Shown: positions 45,815 to 56,588 of the stretch, in pieces
Numbering within the stretch: position 1 is the stretch's first letter
Layout: each line of letters opens with the position of its first letter
Origin: Parastagonospora avenae f. sp. tritici 18332-5
Lineage: Eukaryota; Ascomycota; Dothideomycetes; Pleosporales; Phaeosphaeriaceae
Length of the DNA: 64,000 bases
Direction of reading: 5' to 3'
NCBI GenBank assembly: GCA_022559985.1
Contig: JAFJTR010000002.1
Span: 248,001-312,000, forward strand
Notes under the pieces: model-generated
Seen by the model: only the letters and a program-made list of their open reading frames with translations
The model's database searches: none
What the model was told of the DNA's origin: nothing
Made by a program: the position numbers and the translations under genes

Positions 45815-46160
45815 CGATTCCCACGCGGGCCAGGTAGAGCGAAATGCTCGAGTTCTTCTGGGACTGCAGCCCTTTTGCGAACCAGATATGGTAATCGACA
45901 AGTACTACCACTTCGACGTAGGGCAAGCTGGCGTGCGCGTTGACCCGTGCAAGCGTAATTCCACGAACGCGCTGCGATATTCCTGCTTTGGCGAAGGCAG
46001 ATTTCAAAAGTTTAGAAGGACGTGCAAATATGAGAACTAGGAATGGCTGCATCGTCCCGGAAGGCTGGATGTGAAGTGTCCGCTAGATAGAAGACTGCAA
46101 ATTAAGTGGGAAACAAAAAATTTGGTCCTCTCGAAGTTCTGTTCTTTTTGTGACTATTCG
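45815..46160 (+). pseudogene. Decayed cysteine domain of the duplicated secreted protein
   Basis: In the frame starting near 45816 the sequence aligns with residues about 35-175 of the 43491 protein: PFCEPDMVIDKYYHFDVGQAG against the FCRPVPEVDMFYYFYVGQAG region, then DPC, then GEGRF. A TAG at 46038-46040 interrupts it. Past the stop, EWLH and CPLDRRL still match the paralogue (GWLHC, CLPDRRL) up to FCSFCDY. It is offset by one frame from the repeat ORF. Either an unusual intron (GTGGCT donor at about 45779, CTTAAC branch, GGCCAG acceptor at 45831) joins it to the repeats, or it is a broken remnant. Confidence 0.55.
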
Positions 46161-46922
46161 GAAGATATTTGATGTTCTCTTGCCTGTTCTCCGTGATCAT
46201 ATATGCAACTTACCTACTCTCGCTCAAATTGTGTTGAAAGGCACGAGTTTTCAACCGGTGACTAGTATGCGATCAAAGGTTGTCGAACAAAAGAACTACA
46301 ACTCCGACCGATCGATTCGCAGATATCATGCGAAGCATACAAAGCGTTTAGCAGAACTTACTCGGGTATGAACGATCTGGAATACGAGAAATCCAGGTGT
46401 AGGATTAGCTCGAACAACTTCCGATGCATCTAGTCTAATTGACGGATATGCTTTGCTGGTTCTGACAAATGGCTCACTGGATTTCACAGGTCTGCTCTGA
46501 ACTTAACGCAGATGCAATGCACTTTAAACCCGGAGAGTTCCCAGCCTCTTCTGTATCCGGCCGTCACATATTGTAGCGTCATTGAGGCACCCGAATTACA
46601 GTTTGAGAATGCACGTTCTGGGGTGCCAGTCACTAGCGTTGACGGCACTTCGCGGTTAGCCAACGCAATCCCCTGCCTTAACTCACACCCTAGCATTCGT
46701 TCGGTAATAGTGATCGCTGTAGCACAGCATGCTGCTAACGCACCTCATCCTCTAGTCATCATGACTATTTTACGTCGCCGATATTTCCGTCAGCAATTGG
46801 CGCCATACAGGAGCGGCAGAAAGCGAATTGTGGAGGCCTGAAAGCTGGTAGACAGATGTTATAAGAACACCTCACTTGGAGATATCTCGAGCAAGTGCAG
46901 AGTTCTCTGGTAGTTTAAGACG
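46161..46922. other. Intergenic, end of duplicated segment
   Basis: The first 170 bp match the 3' flank of copy 1. The rest should include the promoter of the oxalate decarboxylase gene. Frame 46512-46841 has no motif. Confidence 0.4.
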
Positions 46923-48508
46923 ATGTATCCTTCGGCATTCACCATATTTCTACTTGCAAGAGGCGCTCGTGCCCTTCCCGCACCTGCGCCACAGGCGTCC
47001 ATGGGTGGCGCCATGTCATCTCAAGGCGCTTCACCGATTGATAAATCCGCCACTATCGACTTGCCTCTTCCATCTGGCGCAGCAGGGTCTCTTCGTGGCT
47101 CAGAAACCTTGATCGGATACAACCCTTCCCACCCGATCACAAAAGAGACAACTGTGATCTCTCCCAGTGACTTTGAGTTGGGTACTGGGCAGTCAGAAGA
47201 TGCAGATCTTGGACTGTACATTGATCTCAGCACTGTAAAAAATCCACAACCAATTCGTGGAGGCACTACAAGTCCGACGGAACCCGGTCCACGGTAAGCA
47301 TGTGTTCAATTGCCTTGCGGACCAAGTGATACACTGACTACAATTGCAGCACGCAAGCATATGACCGTTTGAACAGCGATATATATGCTCCGCCAACCAC
47401 CGATATGGGTGATGTTAGCAATGCAAAATGGCCTTTCGGTCTCAGTCACAACCGTCACGGCCTTGCAGGTGCTGGATGGGCCCGATCCCAGAATACCGAC
47501 CAACTCCCCAGTTCTGTTGCCATGGCTGGAACAAACATGCGTCTTAGTCCGAACGCGTATCGCGAATTACATTGGCATAAGCAAAATGAGTGGGCCTTGA
47601 TGCTGAACGGAAGTGTCCGAATCGCCTCCATGAATGAAGGCGGCGAAACATTTGTCGATGACCTCCAAGCAGGCGACGTCTGGTTTTTTCCTGCCGGTAT
47701 CCCGCACTCTATTCAAGCTTTCGAGAATGGCTGCGAATTCCTCCTTGTCTTCGATGACGGTGGCTTTAGTGAAGAAAATACCTTCCTTCTTTCTGAACTC
47801 ATGCTGCGCAATCCCAAAGAGGTCATCGCTAAGAACTTTCGCACATCTGTTGAAAAACTCGCTCCTCTGCCCAAAGAGCAACTCTGGATCTTTCCCGGTA
47901 GTCCCGCGCCATCGAACATCAGCGAGCAAAATGTTACCGGATCCGCTGGCATCATCCCGCCAAGCGTGAGTTACAGCTACCACTGGAGTCAGCAACAACC
48001 TCTTCAAGTTCCCGGCGGATCCATCAAGATCCTTGACCCCGCGACATTTCCTATCGCGAGTAAGTTCAGCGTAGCGCTGATCACTGTTGAGCCCGGCGCC
48101 ATGCGCGAACTACACTGGCACACCACATCCGACGAATGGTCGTACTTCCTCGCCGGCACCGCGCGCCTCACAGTTTACGAAGCGCCCTCATCATCTCGCA
48201 CCTTCGACTTTTCGGCGGGCGACGTGGGATACGTTCCTGTGCCCAACGCCCATTACCTCGAGAACACGGGCAATGAGACGCTTATATACATGGAGGTCTT
48301 GCAAGCTCCGCAGTACTCTGATATCAGCGTGAACCAGTGGCTTGGACTTACGTCGAAGCAGATTGTTAAGGATCATTTGGGTTTGGATGATGAGATCCTT
48401 GATGGGTTTAAGAAGACGAAAGAGTTCATTATACAGGGAAATAGGGATTTGAGAACGACGAATTTCACGGAGAAGAGATTTGCGCCTGGAGAGCATGGTG
48501 GCGCCTAA
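46923..48508 (+). CDS. Secreted bicupin oxalate decarboxylase
   Basis: Two exons, 46923-47293 and 47350-48508, give 509 aa. A signal peptide (FTIFLLARGARALPAPAP) precedes a 100-residue linker and two cupin domains. Metal sites are complete: His198, His200 and Glu204 in HWHKQNEW, and His379, His381 and Glu386 in HWHTTSDEW, matching the Mn sites of OxdC. The loop FSEENTF corresponds to the SENST lid that favours decarboxylase over oxidase activity, with a Glu retained. The enzyme converts oxalate to formate and CO2 outside the cell, relevant to acid tolerance or to coping with host or competitor oxalate. Confidence 0.93.
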
Positions 48509-48935
48509 ATGAGGCGAAGAAGAATATTTGTAAAGGTCATGACCATGCAAAGAAAGCACAATTGCAGTTTTTGATCTGGATGCTCTGACTCCACTCAGTG
48601 TATCTTCGCACCTCTATCGACTTCGGGGCTATTTTGCCAGTATGCTACCTAGGTACGGAAGTGGAACAGTCTTGAGCCTGGTCGATGGAAAGTACATAGG
48701 TAAAAGTGCTCTCAACTACCAATAGCAAGCCGAAATTCTTAATTCGGTTCAGAGCAAAACAAATTGTGTCGTAAGCGGTGCAAGATTGGGTTAAAGTGTT
48801 GTGCACCTACTCTAGTCTAGCGTGCCCCATTTTCCCGCCTGTCATCCTAAGCGCCATGCACTCAGCCTCAATGTCATACCTGTCTTCAGCTGGAGCGTCA
48901 GCCTCCGTCCACTCCTTCAAACAACAGGTATCAAC
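48509..48935. other. Intergenic / leader
   Basis: No gene is seen. An open frame runs into the next gene from 48822 but has no ATG before 48936 and looks like leader. Confidence 0.4.
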
Positions 48936-50612
48936 ATGTCCTTCGGGCTCGCCGTTGGGGACTTCATCGCTGTCGGGAAATTGATCAAAGAGATCTCATC
49001 GTGTCTCCAGGATGCAGGCGGCGCGAAAGCGGAGTACCAAGAGCTTTTGCGCGAAATGGAATGTCTTCAGCAAGCCTTGCAGCATCTCGACAAGTTGCAG
49101 AAGAGCAGCTCATCTTTACCGTCTCTTAGTCTGGACTCTATCAAATATGCTGCGTTGAGCTGTCGACGTCCCCTTGAGCAATTTTTGGGCAAGATTCGGA
49201 AGTATGACAAATCTCTTGGGGCCTGGGAAAAGAGAGGCACCGTTAAGAGTACCTTGGGCAAGCTGAGGTGGGGTTTCGGGCAGAAAGAAGAGGTCCGCAA
49301 ACTCCAGAGTTATCTGAATATCCATGTCGGCACTATCAACATTTTACTGGCGGAGCATGGCTTAGAGAAGATGGATCTTGCGTCCAACGAGGCTACTGCT
49401 AGCCAGCTACGAATACAGCAACGATTGAACGACACTCGTGACATAGTCGACTCAATCAGGGGAAGCTTGAATGCGCAGGCTCTTGTCATAGGAACAACTC
49501 AAAAGATGACAGCGCGGTTGTATGAAATTATTGGAGGGGAAGTCAGGACATCTTGGAGATCACTGGGCGAGATGGTTGCTAAAGTATTGTGTGTACGATC
49601 TTGCTCTTTGTTAGGTCAGTGATGTTAACAACCGCTTAGTGTCTCAACCCAGCAAACATACGCTATGATCGTCGAGATCAAGGACTCTCTCACAGGACCA
49701 GACACTCGTTGGTCTTTCTTTCAGGCACCCCTGGCTGTAGAAGATGCGCTCGGCTTCAGATTTCCCGTGCCGTCGGAGTACGATTTTAGTCTTCTGGAGG
49801 CTGTCATCAGGCAAAGGTTCAAAGATGGGCCTGGATCGTGGGAAGTTCGCGCTGGCAACTACGAGTATTTCCAGACTACCAACAGCAATCGAGCATTCTC
49901 TGACTCCACTCGACTACTTCCAGGATCTTCTATCACAATGGCCATCATAGTGACTAGTCCTGCTTTAGATGAAGTCTGCCCAATGCCAAGGTGTGAGTCA
50001 ATCCAGACAACTAAATGTTCAGGTGGTGGTAGGACCTGGTGAGTACTTTCAATGTTACTATTTCTGCGTGTACGCCTAATTTCATTCAGCTGTAAATGTC
50101 ACGTATGGTTTTCGTCAACCGAGAAAAGGCCAAAGTCAATCGAAGCTTTGATAATGGCAACCTTGTCGCTGACAAGCTCGACGAACCTAGATCGGATCAT
50201 CGACTCTGGAAGAGCTAGCAAACGAGCTAGGATCACGCCTTCTCAGCAGACCCATGAATATTTTAAGAATGTGAGACTGGCTCCTAAGCCTCTGGCTGCG
50301 GGCGCATTAGCCTCAAATTTAGCCACTCAGCTAAACAAGTCATCATACGACGATGAGATGGAGGCCACAGCGGACACACAGATCGCTGGTCCGAAGTACG
50401 ACCTGAAAACAGGAAATCATTTGCAACATGACTCTTTCCTGTCATATTCCAACAGTGCGGCAGATTTTCACCAATATCCTGACCATCGGCTAGAACTCTT
50501 CGCTTCTGCGCCGGAAACAATTAGGGGCGGGCCGGAACAGCCGGTCGAGTGTCGTGGGACCACAGTAACTCGCGAAATTAAAAATGTGAAAAGGAAGAGA
50601 GAAGAAAATTGA
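48936..50612 (+). CDS. Fungal ubiquitin-like-domain protein, 524 aa
   Basis: Three exons, 48936-49588, 49640-50038 and 50090-50612. The N-terminus SFGLAVGDFIAVGKLIKEI is the common fungal-specific helical domain (often annotated as a fungal N-terminal or NACHT-associated helix bundle). After it, residues about 225-325 form a ubiquitin-like domain (IVEIKDSLTGPDTRWSFFQ ... SWEVRAGNYEYF ... GSSITMAIIV). A cysteine cluster across the second intron (CPMP-RC, TKC, CCKC) may bind zinc. The tail is polar with a KRAR basic patch. These proteins are abundant in Pezizomycotina, with no defined role. The first intron donor (GTGTGT) is weaker than the rest. Confidence 0.7.
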
Positions 50613-50783
50613 GAGTGGAACGGTAGATTATGTGGTAGCATGTCAAGAGCAAACCTACTTCGGCCTGCAATGTTTCAAGTATCATAAGGAGATTGAGTTA
50701 TGCTACGAGTACATAGGAGGTACAAGATCAAGAAGATATTAGTCAGTAAAACAGCCTAGAGGTTTTGATTAACACCAAATTCC

Positions 50784-52085
50784 TCAAAAGGTTTCAACGT
50801 CATCTGGCAAGACGATCTCAGCCCCAGTAGCCGGATCTTTCACATCAGGAGCAGGAACGTGCTCTAGCTCAGTGACATGGCGCCAGCACATGGGACACCG
50901 GGCATCAGATCCCAAAGCTCCTACATAGCAACCTTTTTCGAAGATCTGGCGACAGCAAGGTGTCTTGATCGGCGAGTTATCGAAGTTAGGAGAGGCCTCG
51001 TCGAAACGCAAGTAGCAGATCGAACATTCCATGTCTTCGGCAGGGATGGATGCGATCTCAAGCTGCTCGAACGTAGCAATCAGATCAGAAGCTTTAGCTA
51101 TGAAGAGCTCAGTGTCATCATAATAGCCCTCCGGAAACAAGCGTCGTTCTACGAGTTGGTCGCGGCTAGTACAAAGATATACTGACTCAAGTGGGAGCCA
51201 TTGCAGCAGACCCTGACGACCAAGATTGTGCTCAATGAAACGAAGGGGGCATGTGCGCTGTTGATCGAGCTGGTCACACATTTCCAAAACATTGTCGTAT
51301 GCTGGGTGCGGAGTGTAGTTCGGAGAAGTAGTGGTACATTCATGGGCCTGCATCTCTGTTTCCATAGCAACACCTGCATCGATGAGCTCTTGGACTGTGA
51401 AGGGAAAATAGGTCGGATCGTCTGGATCTAGTAAGAGAGATCGGTCAAAAGCTAGTGCGGGTCCGCGCTCCAGTAGATCATCTAGTACAGTAGAGAAGCC
51501 CTTGTGCTCAAGCGCGTCTGGATTATGGTCCCATGGATGAGGCATGATGCCAGACTCAGGTAGGTCATCTTCGAAGAACGATTCGATGAAGTCTCCCAAC
51601 GGGACCATGTTTGTGGCCAGCTCCAGGAAACGAGAATAGGCCGGATGCGGCTCGTAGTTTGGTACTGAATCTTTACACTGAGCAGTGTACTTCTCTTGTT
51701 CATACTCAACGCCTGCTACATGTAGCTGGTGGCGGGTCGTAGCATCCCATCGTCCAGATAGCCCGAACTCTCTGAAAGAGCTGGGAGGCATTGGGCGAGC
51801 CCAAGACGAGAGAGACAATGGAGGACCATAAGAGCCGAGGGAAATTGGAGGACCTTGAGACGGAGGAGGTGATGGAGGAACCCAGCGAGTCAAGTCTCGC
51901 GCAAGATTGATAAATGCTGCTTCGCCAACTTCCTGTACCAAGGATTATATAAGCTCGTCCATCTGAATGGTGGCTGGACCAATGTTATTGATGGCTTCCC
52001 GCTCCTTGCGCGCGGTCACGCTTGCGCGAATGAGCTCGGCAACGGTGATAGGAGCCTGAACAGGCGCAGCAGATGAATCTGACAT
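50784..52085 (-). pseudogene. RING-like zinc-finger gene with in-frame stop near the 5' end
   Basis: From ATG 52085 the frame encodes 46 residues (MSDSSAAPVQAPITVAELI ... QMDELI), meets TAA at 51945-51947, and continues in the same frame for 386 codons to 50784. The long part holds two related segments with PNYEPHPAYSRFLELA and PNYTPHPAYDNVLEMC. A C-terminal RING-like domain follows (CSIC, TPCCRQIFEKGC, CPMC), in which the usual central histidine appears replaced. It would act as an E3 ligase or zinc scaffold. Translation could restart at an internal ATG (M in RPMPPSSF). Either a nonsense allele, an undetected intron, or a sequencing error. Confidence 0.55.
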
Positions 52086-52613
52086 GTCTGCTAGTGGTGA
52101 AATAGCTAGAGTGCTGGGTGCTGTGCTTAAGTGATCGATATGAGTGTGGTGTGAAGATGTGGTGTGGAAGGGCAGTTGTGAAATCCTGAAGAGAGGTTAC
52201 TAGATGAGTTGAAGGTTTAATTGGAAATGTAGAAGATATGTTTATATCTATAGGACGACATTACACTGTGGCAGAAACAGTATATACATCTTAGCCTTAC
52301 TTCAAGACTATGTGCTCGCATATCTGCGTGCAATGGAAGCCGAATCACACAATGATAATCGCGAATACATCAAGGTCTGAGTGAGGCGTGTGAAATGTAT
52401 CCATACACTCGTGGTAGATGAATATTCGTTTTTTTTGTCAAGTCATGCGTCATTCTTCGGCCCTCGTCACAATAGCGGCTCATGCCAAACAGTGGTGAAT
52501 TGTACTTTCACGCTTGGCAGCGTGACTAGCGAAGAGCTTATCAAAGCGCGTCTAGCACCCGCAAAATCTGCCCGTATCGATTCCACAATCTCCAATTCAC
52601 CACTCTAGCAGAA
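52086..52613. other. Divergent intergenic region
   Basis: It lies between the RING-like gene (minus) and the unknown gene at 52614 (plus). No gene or repeat is recognised. Confidence 0.4.
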
Positions 52614-53231
52614 ATGCCGCGACTCTACTTTATCGTGCGCTTCGAGGCAGACAATGAGATGAGATCATCCTGCCGAACCAAGGGCGTAACGATAACCGGG
52701 CTGCCAGCAGCTCTGGAAGCCGATACAACACGCACTGTCAAGACATACACTGTTATAGATCAAGAGGTTGCTGGTGGCCCTTTGACCTACCGCGTCGCAT
52801 TCGAGATCATCAACATAGACGGCAAGGACATGCACGTCTCCTACGGCAGTGTCTCCCGTGACGATGCATTTCAACGTCTCAACGGTATCGCCAAAATGGT
52901 CAAAGAACACGATCCAGACAGAATCAAGAACGACAATATGGGCAACAAAGATCCCGAGGACGAGATCTACGACGTGCCGGATAGCAACGACAGAGCTGGA
53001 GTTGGGCGGGAGGTGGACATGTGCGTAAAGATCAGGCTGCGAGCGGATCGCTTTCTCTGGTACGAACTGTTCATCGTCGATGTCGAAGACCGAGCGAACT
53101 GGAAAGCAAAGGAGCCTGACGTGCAGGAAGGAGGAGATAAGAAGAGGAGGAAGTTGGATATTGAGGAGGCTGTAGGCGAAGGCATGGTTATCTTTGGCGA
53201 TCTCGACGACAATGGCATAGACGTGCCGTAG
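52614..53231 (+). CDS. Unrecognised protein, 205 aa
   Basis: A single exon from ATG 52614. It starts MPRLYFIVRFEADNEMRSSC and shows alternating beta-type strands (TYRVAFEIINIDGKDMHVSY; VDMCVKIRLRADRFLWYELF). An acidic linker and a basic KKRRK patch near residue 175 could act as a nuclear localisation signal. No family is recognised. The balanced composition and length without an intron suggest a real but lineage-restricted gene. Confidence 0.5.
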   Translation: MPRLYFIVRFEADNEMRSSCRTKGVTITGLPAALEADTTRTVKTYTVIDQEVAGGPLTYRVAFEIINIDGKDMHVSYGSVSRDDAFQRLNGIAKMVKEHDPDRIKNDNMGNKDPEDEIYDVPDSNDRAGVGREVDMCVKIRLRADRFLWYELFIVDVEDRANWKAKEPDVQEGGDKKRRKLDIEEAVGEGMVIFGDLDDNGIDVP

Positions 53232-53538
53232 CTCTTAGGACACAATTACCGCGCGTGTGAGAAACTACCTCAATCAGCTCCAAATTGCCATTCAGCATTT
53301 CGCGATGCGCGTGTCCACAGCTCTGACTCTTTTGACGAGGCCTTCCATTCTAGAGAGCTATGGCGTCAAACCATGCAATCACCGCCTGGTCCAACAATGT
53401 TAACGTCTGATGCTACGGGGCGCCGTTTAACTTCCTGTTTATCTTGCCTTAACGGTGCAACGCCATGTGGCAATTTGTTAGGTACTTTCAACATAACCCA
53501 AAACAATCGACTGTACGTTTGCCAATCATCGGTCGATC
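53232..53538. other. Intergenic, nothing recognised
   Basis: No coding or repeat signal is seen. Confidence 0.4.
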
Positions 53539-53964
53539 ATGAAGTCTAATGACCAGAAGCCGATGCGCTCTAATCTGCTTTCTGAATGCTCCTGTGCCCA
53601 GAACGCTAGTACTACAGCCTGCAGTATGGTAATCATGATTGCTTATGTTATAGTGCAGTCGAAATCGAAGCGAGCCACCAAGCCCGAGATTCCGATCGAG
53701 TACATTCTAACGCCCAGCACTACGACGTTCTCACCATTAGACCTAGTGCAATACCGGTACGATGAGACCGGCATGATTCCCGCGGACGACCCAGAAGGCT
53801 GGCACATCATATTCAGAGCTCGCATACCGAGAACCGACTCATCTTCATGCCGTGCAGTTCGTTGGGGATGGGAGGTGTACATTTCGAACGGTAGGGATAA
53901 GCACTATGAGTGCGTGCTGGATTTAAGGAACGCGATGAGATATGGGAGAATTACCATGAAATAG
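53539..53964 (+). CDS. Unrecognised short protein, 141 aa
   Basis: A single frame from ATG 53539. The central part has a hydrophobic stretch (SMVIMIAYVIVQ), then a beta-rich half (EGWHIIFRARIPR; RWGWEVYISNGRDKHYECVLDL). A GTAATC..TTATAG pair at about 53628-53652 could be mistaken for an intron but is too short. No family is seen; it belongs to the same orphan-rich stretch as its neighbours. Confidence 0.35.
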   Translation: MKSNDQKPMRSNLLSECSCAQNASTTACSMVIMIAYVIVQSKSKRATKPEIPIEYILTPSTTTFSPLDLVQYRYDETGMIPADDPEGWHIIFRARIPRTDSSSCRAVRWGWEVYISNGRDKHYECVLDLRNAMRYGRITMK

Positions 53965-55271
53965 ACACCGAGACGCAACGCGCAGGAGGGATAGGCTCAT
54001 GTATTGTTGCAACACGAATCGTACGTCGATCAGCATTATTGGTGGGAGTTGAAGACGGTTGAAGTTGTCGTGCCTGAGTATATGATGTCGTGAAGGACAT
54101 AGTAAGTCGCACATCCGAAATGTAGGTATTCTTTGGGCAATTTACAGGCGTCATCGCATGCCTAATTGACTAGACTGATGATTACCTGAATTGCCGTCAG
54201 GTCCGACTGACTGAATCCGAAGAGCTCGCTTCAAATCTACACATTTGATTATGGTGCGCAGTAGCACAGGCGTACTTGTCGAATTGGTCATGCGTGATTG
54301 ATTGCGAACCTTGATGCTGACCTCCTCTTTGATCGATATGGATGGTCCACTATCTCAGGCCTAAAAAGTCGGCGAAGTAAATGAAGTCATTGGTACGACT
54401 AAATCGTCTAAAAGACCAAGTTCAAATCCTCACATATATCTCGTCAGTCATACTTGCGGCTCCGCGGCATGACGGATACGAAAGGGGCACAAGTCTAGGA
54501 CAACCTTGCGAAAAAAGAAGTGTTGCTACGAGTCACTCGTGCGTGATAACGGACTCGAAGTGGACCAGACAGACAGTCATTGTCAGGTCGTCCTATGATG
54601 TTGTCGGTGGTGATGTCTTCTTCCAGTGAGCGTTGCATCGTCATTATCGAGGCACGTCCGGGATTGAAATCCGATGTTATGCCGCGCCCCACGTGATCTC
54701 GTGTTCTCGGCGCGCAAAGCTTGAATCAGCTTGAATCGGCTCGAGCGGCGCCACACCGTCTCGGTTAATATGAGTAGCTCGGAGATTTCCATGTCCACTT
54801 CCTTTCCTGTCAGCGCAGTAATTCTTCATGCCTTGTTTCAGCAGCCAATACCCGACCAAAAATAAAGTGGCCAGCGCATCGATTGGGATAAGCAGGATGG
54901 AGTGCTCCGTAGGGTTATCGATTGTCCAGGGTCACCTCAATGTTTCCCCTGGTGGGATTGCGTTCTAGGCTAATCGTCCGCTGCAGTGATCCAAGGGACA
55001 AGGGTCGATCAGCACGGAAAGGGTAGGCGACTCCACACCGCTGCTCAAGGATGTACCTCGTCATGCAAGGTGAAAATAGATCCTCACCACTGCAACCGTT
55101 GTATGCTAGGCTCCGTAAACACGAGCGACGTGCATCACGGTAGTACTCGGCAGCGGTCAACATTGTATATAACTCAATCATTCTTCTTTGCCAGAAAGAC
55201 ACCACCATCACTCATCACTTCCAGCACATCCTTCCATCTACCAACCAACCTTTAATACCACCACCATCAAG
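53965..55271. other. Intergenic, no supported gene
   Basis: Only short overlapping frames. A GTTCAAATCC element at about 54420 resembles a tRNA T-loop, but no cloverleaf can be built. TATA-like GTATATAAC at 55165 lies about 100 bp before the secreted-protein gene at 55272. Confidence 0.45.
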
Positions 55272-55710
55272 ATGCAGTTCTCCACCGTCGTCCTCGCTCT
55301 CGCAGCCACTGCCTCTGCTGCCGTTCTTCCCCGCGCCAACCCCCAGGGCCAATGGCTTGCCAGCCTGACCCTCGGTCCCGTTGTCGAGGATCTCTACCTC
55401 ACCGCCGAGTTCACTTCTGATGAGTACTCCGGCGACAACAAGCTGCACAACGCCTGCGTCGCGAACGGCGAGGGCTTCCACCGCTGCGACCATCTCGAGT
55501 TTGACTTCTCCTACGACGGAGCCAGTAAGTATTCTCTGCATCCGAACTTCCTGTAAGATGAACTAACTCTTTGCAGCCCTCAACCTCACCCAGAACCTCC
55601 CCAACGGTGTCACCGTCTTCGGATCTGTTCCCTTCTCTGTCCACACCTACCAGCCGGACGGCAGCTTCCGCGACACCAACATTGTCCCGGTCACCAGCGC
55701 CATTGCTTAG
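55272..55710 (+). CDS. Small secreted protein, 128 aa
   Basis: Two exons, 55272-55524 and 55577-55710, joined by a 52-nt intron (GTAAGT, GAACTAACT, TTGCAG). A classical signal peptide (MQFSTVVLALAATASAAVLP) is followed by PRAN, a possible propeptide end. The mature domain is beta-rich and acidic, with two cysteines (HNACVANG, FHRCDHLEF) and one NLT sequon. Strong codon bias towards C-ending codons (CTC, ACC, GTC) suggests high expression compared with its neighbours. No named family is certain. Confidence 0.85.
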
Positions 55711-55930
55711 ATGTGTGTAACGATGTATGGATATTAGCCTTTCGGTCTACTGGCCTTAAAAAGTAGTGTGTACATATTGTAATGTAATCCTCAATTTCAA
55801 GATCGACGCAAATTGATCTCATACCCAAATCTCGCTTCTTTCCGCGTGATCTTCGCCACATGCTTAGTCTTGAGCTAGCTCGTCTGGGTGTGATATGCAC
55901 TTGCGCATGGCCTTGGTTACAGCGAGGTGT

Positions 55931-56425
55931 CTATGCATCAACATCCATTCTGATAATCTCGAAACATACAAACCGCTTTTGGACAGGCAATCTCAAATGC
56001 GCAGTTGCACTCGTCCCATCTTTTCTCCACCGACACTCAAATTCATACTCCAGTCCCATATCTACAACATCCTTTAGTTCGTCTATCGCGAGCTCAGCCA
56101 CTCTCGTGTTGGCCTTGTGAACGTCCCAGTGCACCTCACATCCGTCGATGTAGTTTCCATTACTTTTCTCAATCGCCACGTCAAAGGTGACGTGTGTGGA
56201 GGGTTCGTGAGGGAGTGTAGTAGATTTCATTGCCCATACGTAATTGTGATCTGGAGCGCTGATTGCGGGTTGCTGAGTGGAGACCACCACTTCACTGCGT
56301 CTGAGGGTAGGTTTGACGAGGGTGGTATGTGAGACCCGAATGCTGCAGAACGCCAGATACATGGTGCAGGTAGGAAATTGGGCCACATTGCGAGGGAAGT
56401 GATCGTGGAGAACTTCACTATACAT
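55931..56425 (-). CDS. Unrecognised protein, about 164 aa
   Basis: The frame is open beyond the ATG at 56425, but upstream it starts only with TTG. A second ATG at 56362 would give 143 aa. The sequence has a central beta-rich segment (THVTFDVAIEKSNGNYIDGC) and ends LPVQKRFVCFEIIRMDVDA. No domain or signal peptide is recognised. It is divergent from the next unknown gene, 163 bp away. Confidence 0.4.
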   Translation of the reverse strand: MYSEVLHDHFPRNVAQFPTCTMYLAFCSIRVSHTTLVKPTLRRSEVVVSTQQPAISAPDHNYVWAMKSTTLPHEPSTHVTFDVAIEKSNGNYIDGCEVHWDVHKANTRVAELAIDELKDVVDMGLEYEFECRWRKDGTSATAHLRLPVQKRFVCFEIIRMDVDA

Positions 56426-56588
56426 GATTATGGCTTGTGATGAAGGGATCAAACATGAAGCAGGCAATTTGTAGCTTGTTCAGCAGCATTAACCACGTGA
56501 AGTTGGCTGTCAAGCTCGCAAATGCTACAAGCAATCGCAAGAGCCATAAATACCATCTTCCCCACCCATAGTGTTGTGTACCTTCATC

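Larger units (their letters stand above)
42440..46330. repeat. Tandem segmental duplication (about 1.8-2.1 kb unit)
   Basis: Copy 1 (about 42440-44275) and copy 2 (about 44276-46330) match in order. Matching points are: CTTCG-A-AAGGATCAGGGCGA at 42904 and 44690; ACTTACGCCCGC at 43210 and 44842; GGCTGAGGGCGG-like sequence at 43340 and 44930; TATAAA boxes; CCACTTCTCACAC just before both start codons; GTAGGGCAAGCTGGCGT inside both genes; and ATGC-ATCAAAGGT downstream at 44188 and 46267. Spacing between matching points falls from about 1815 to 1589 bp before the start codons because of indels. The copies are old and divergent. Confidence 0.8.

Noticed and set aside
54380..54460. tRNA-like stretch with GTTCAAATCC and a TTGGT/ACCAA inverted repeat
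   Set aside because: The T-stem does not pair and no acceptor or D-arm can be drawn, so it is not a functional tRNA.
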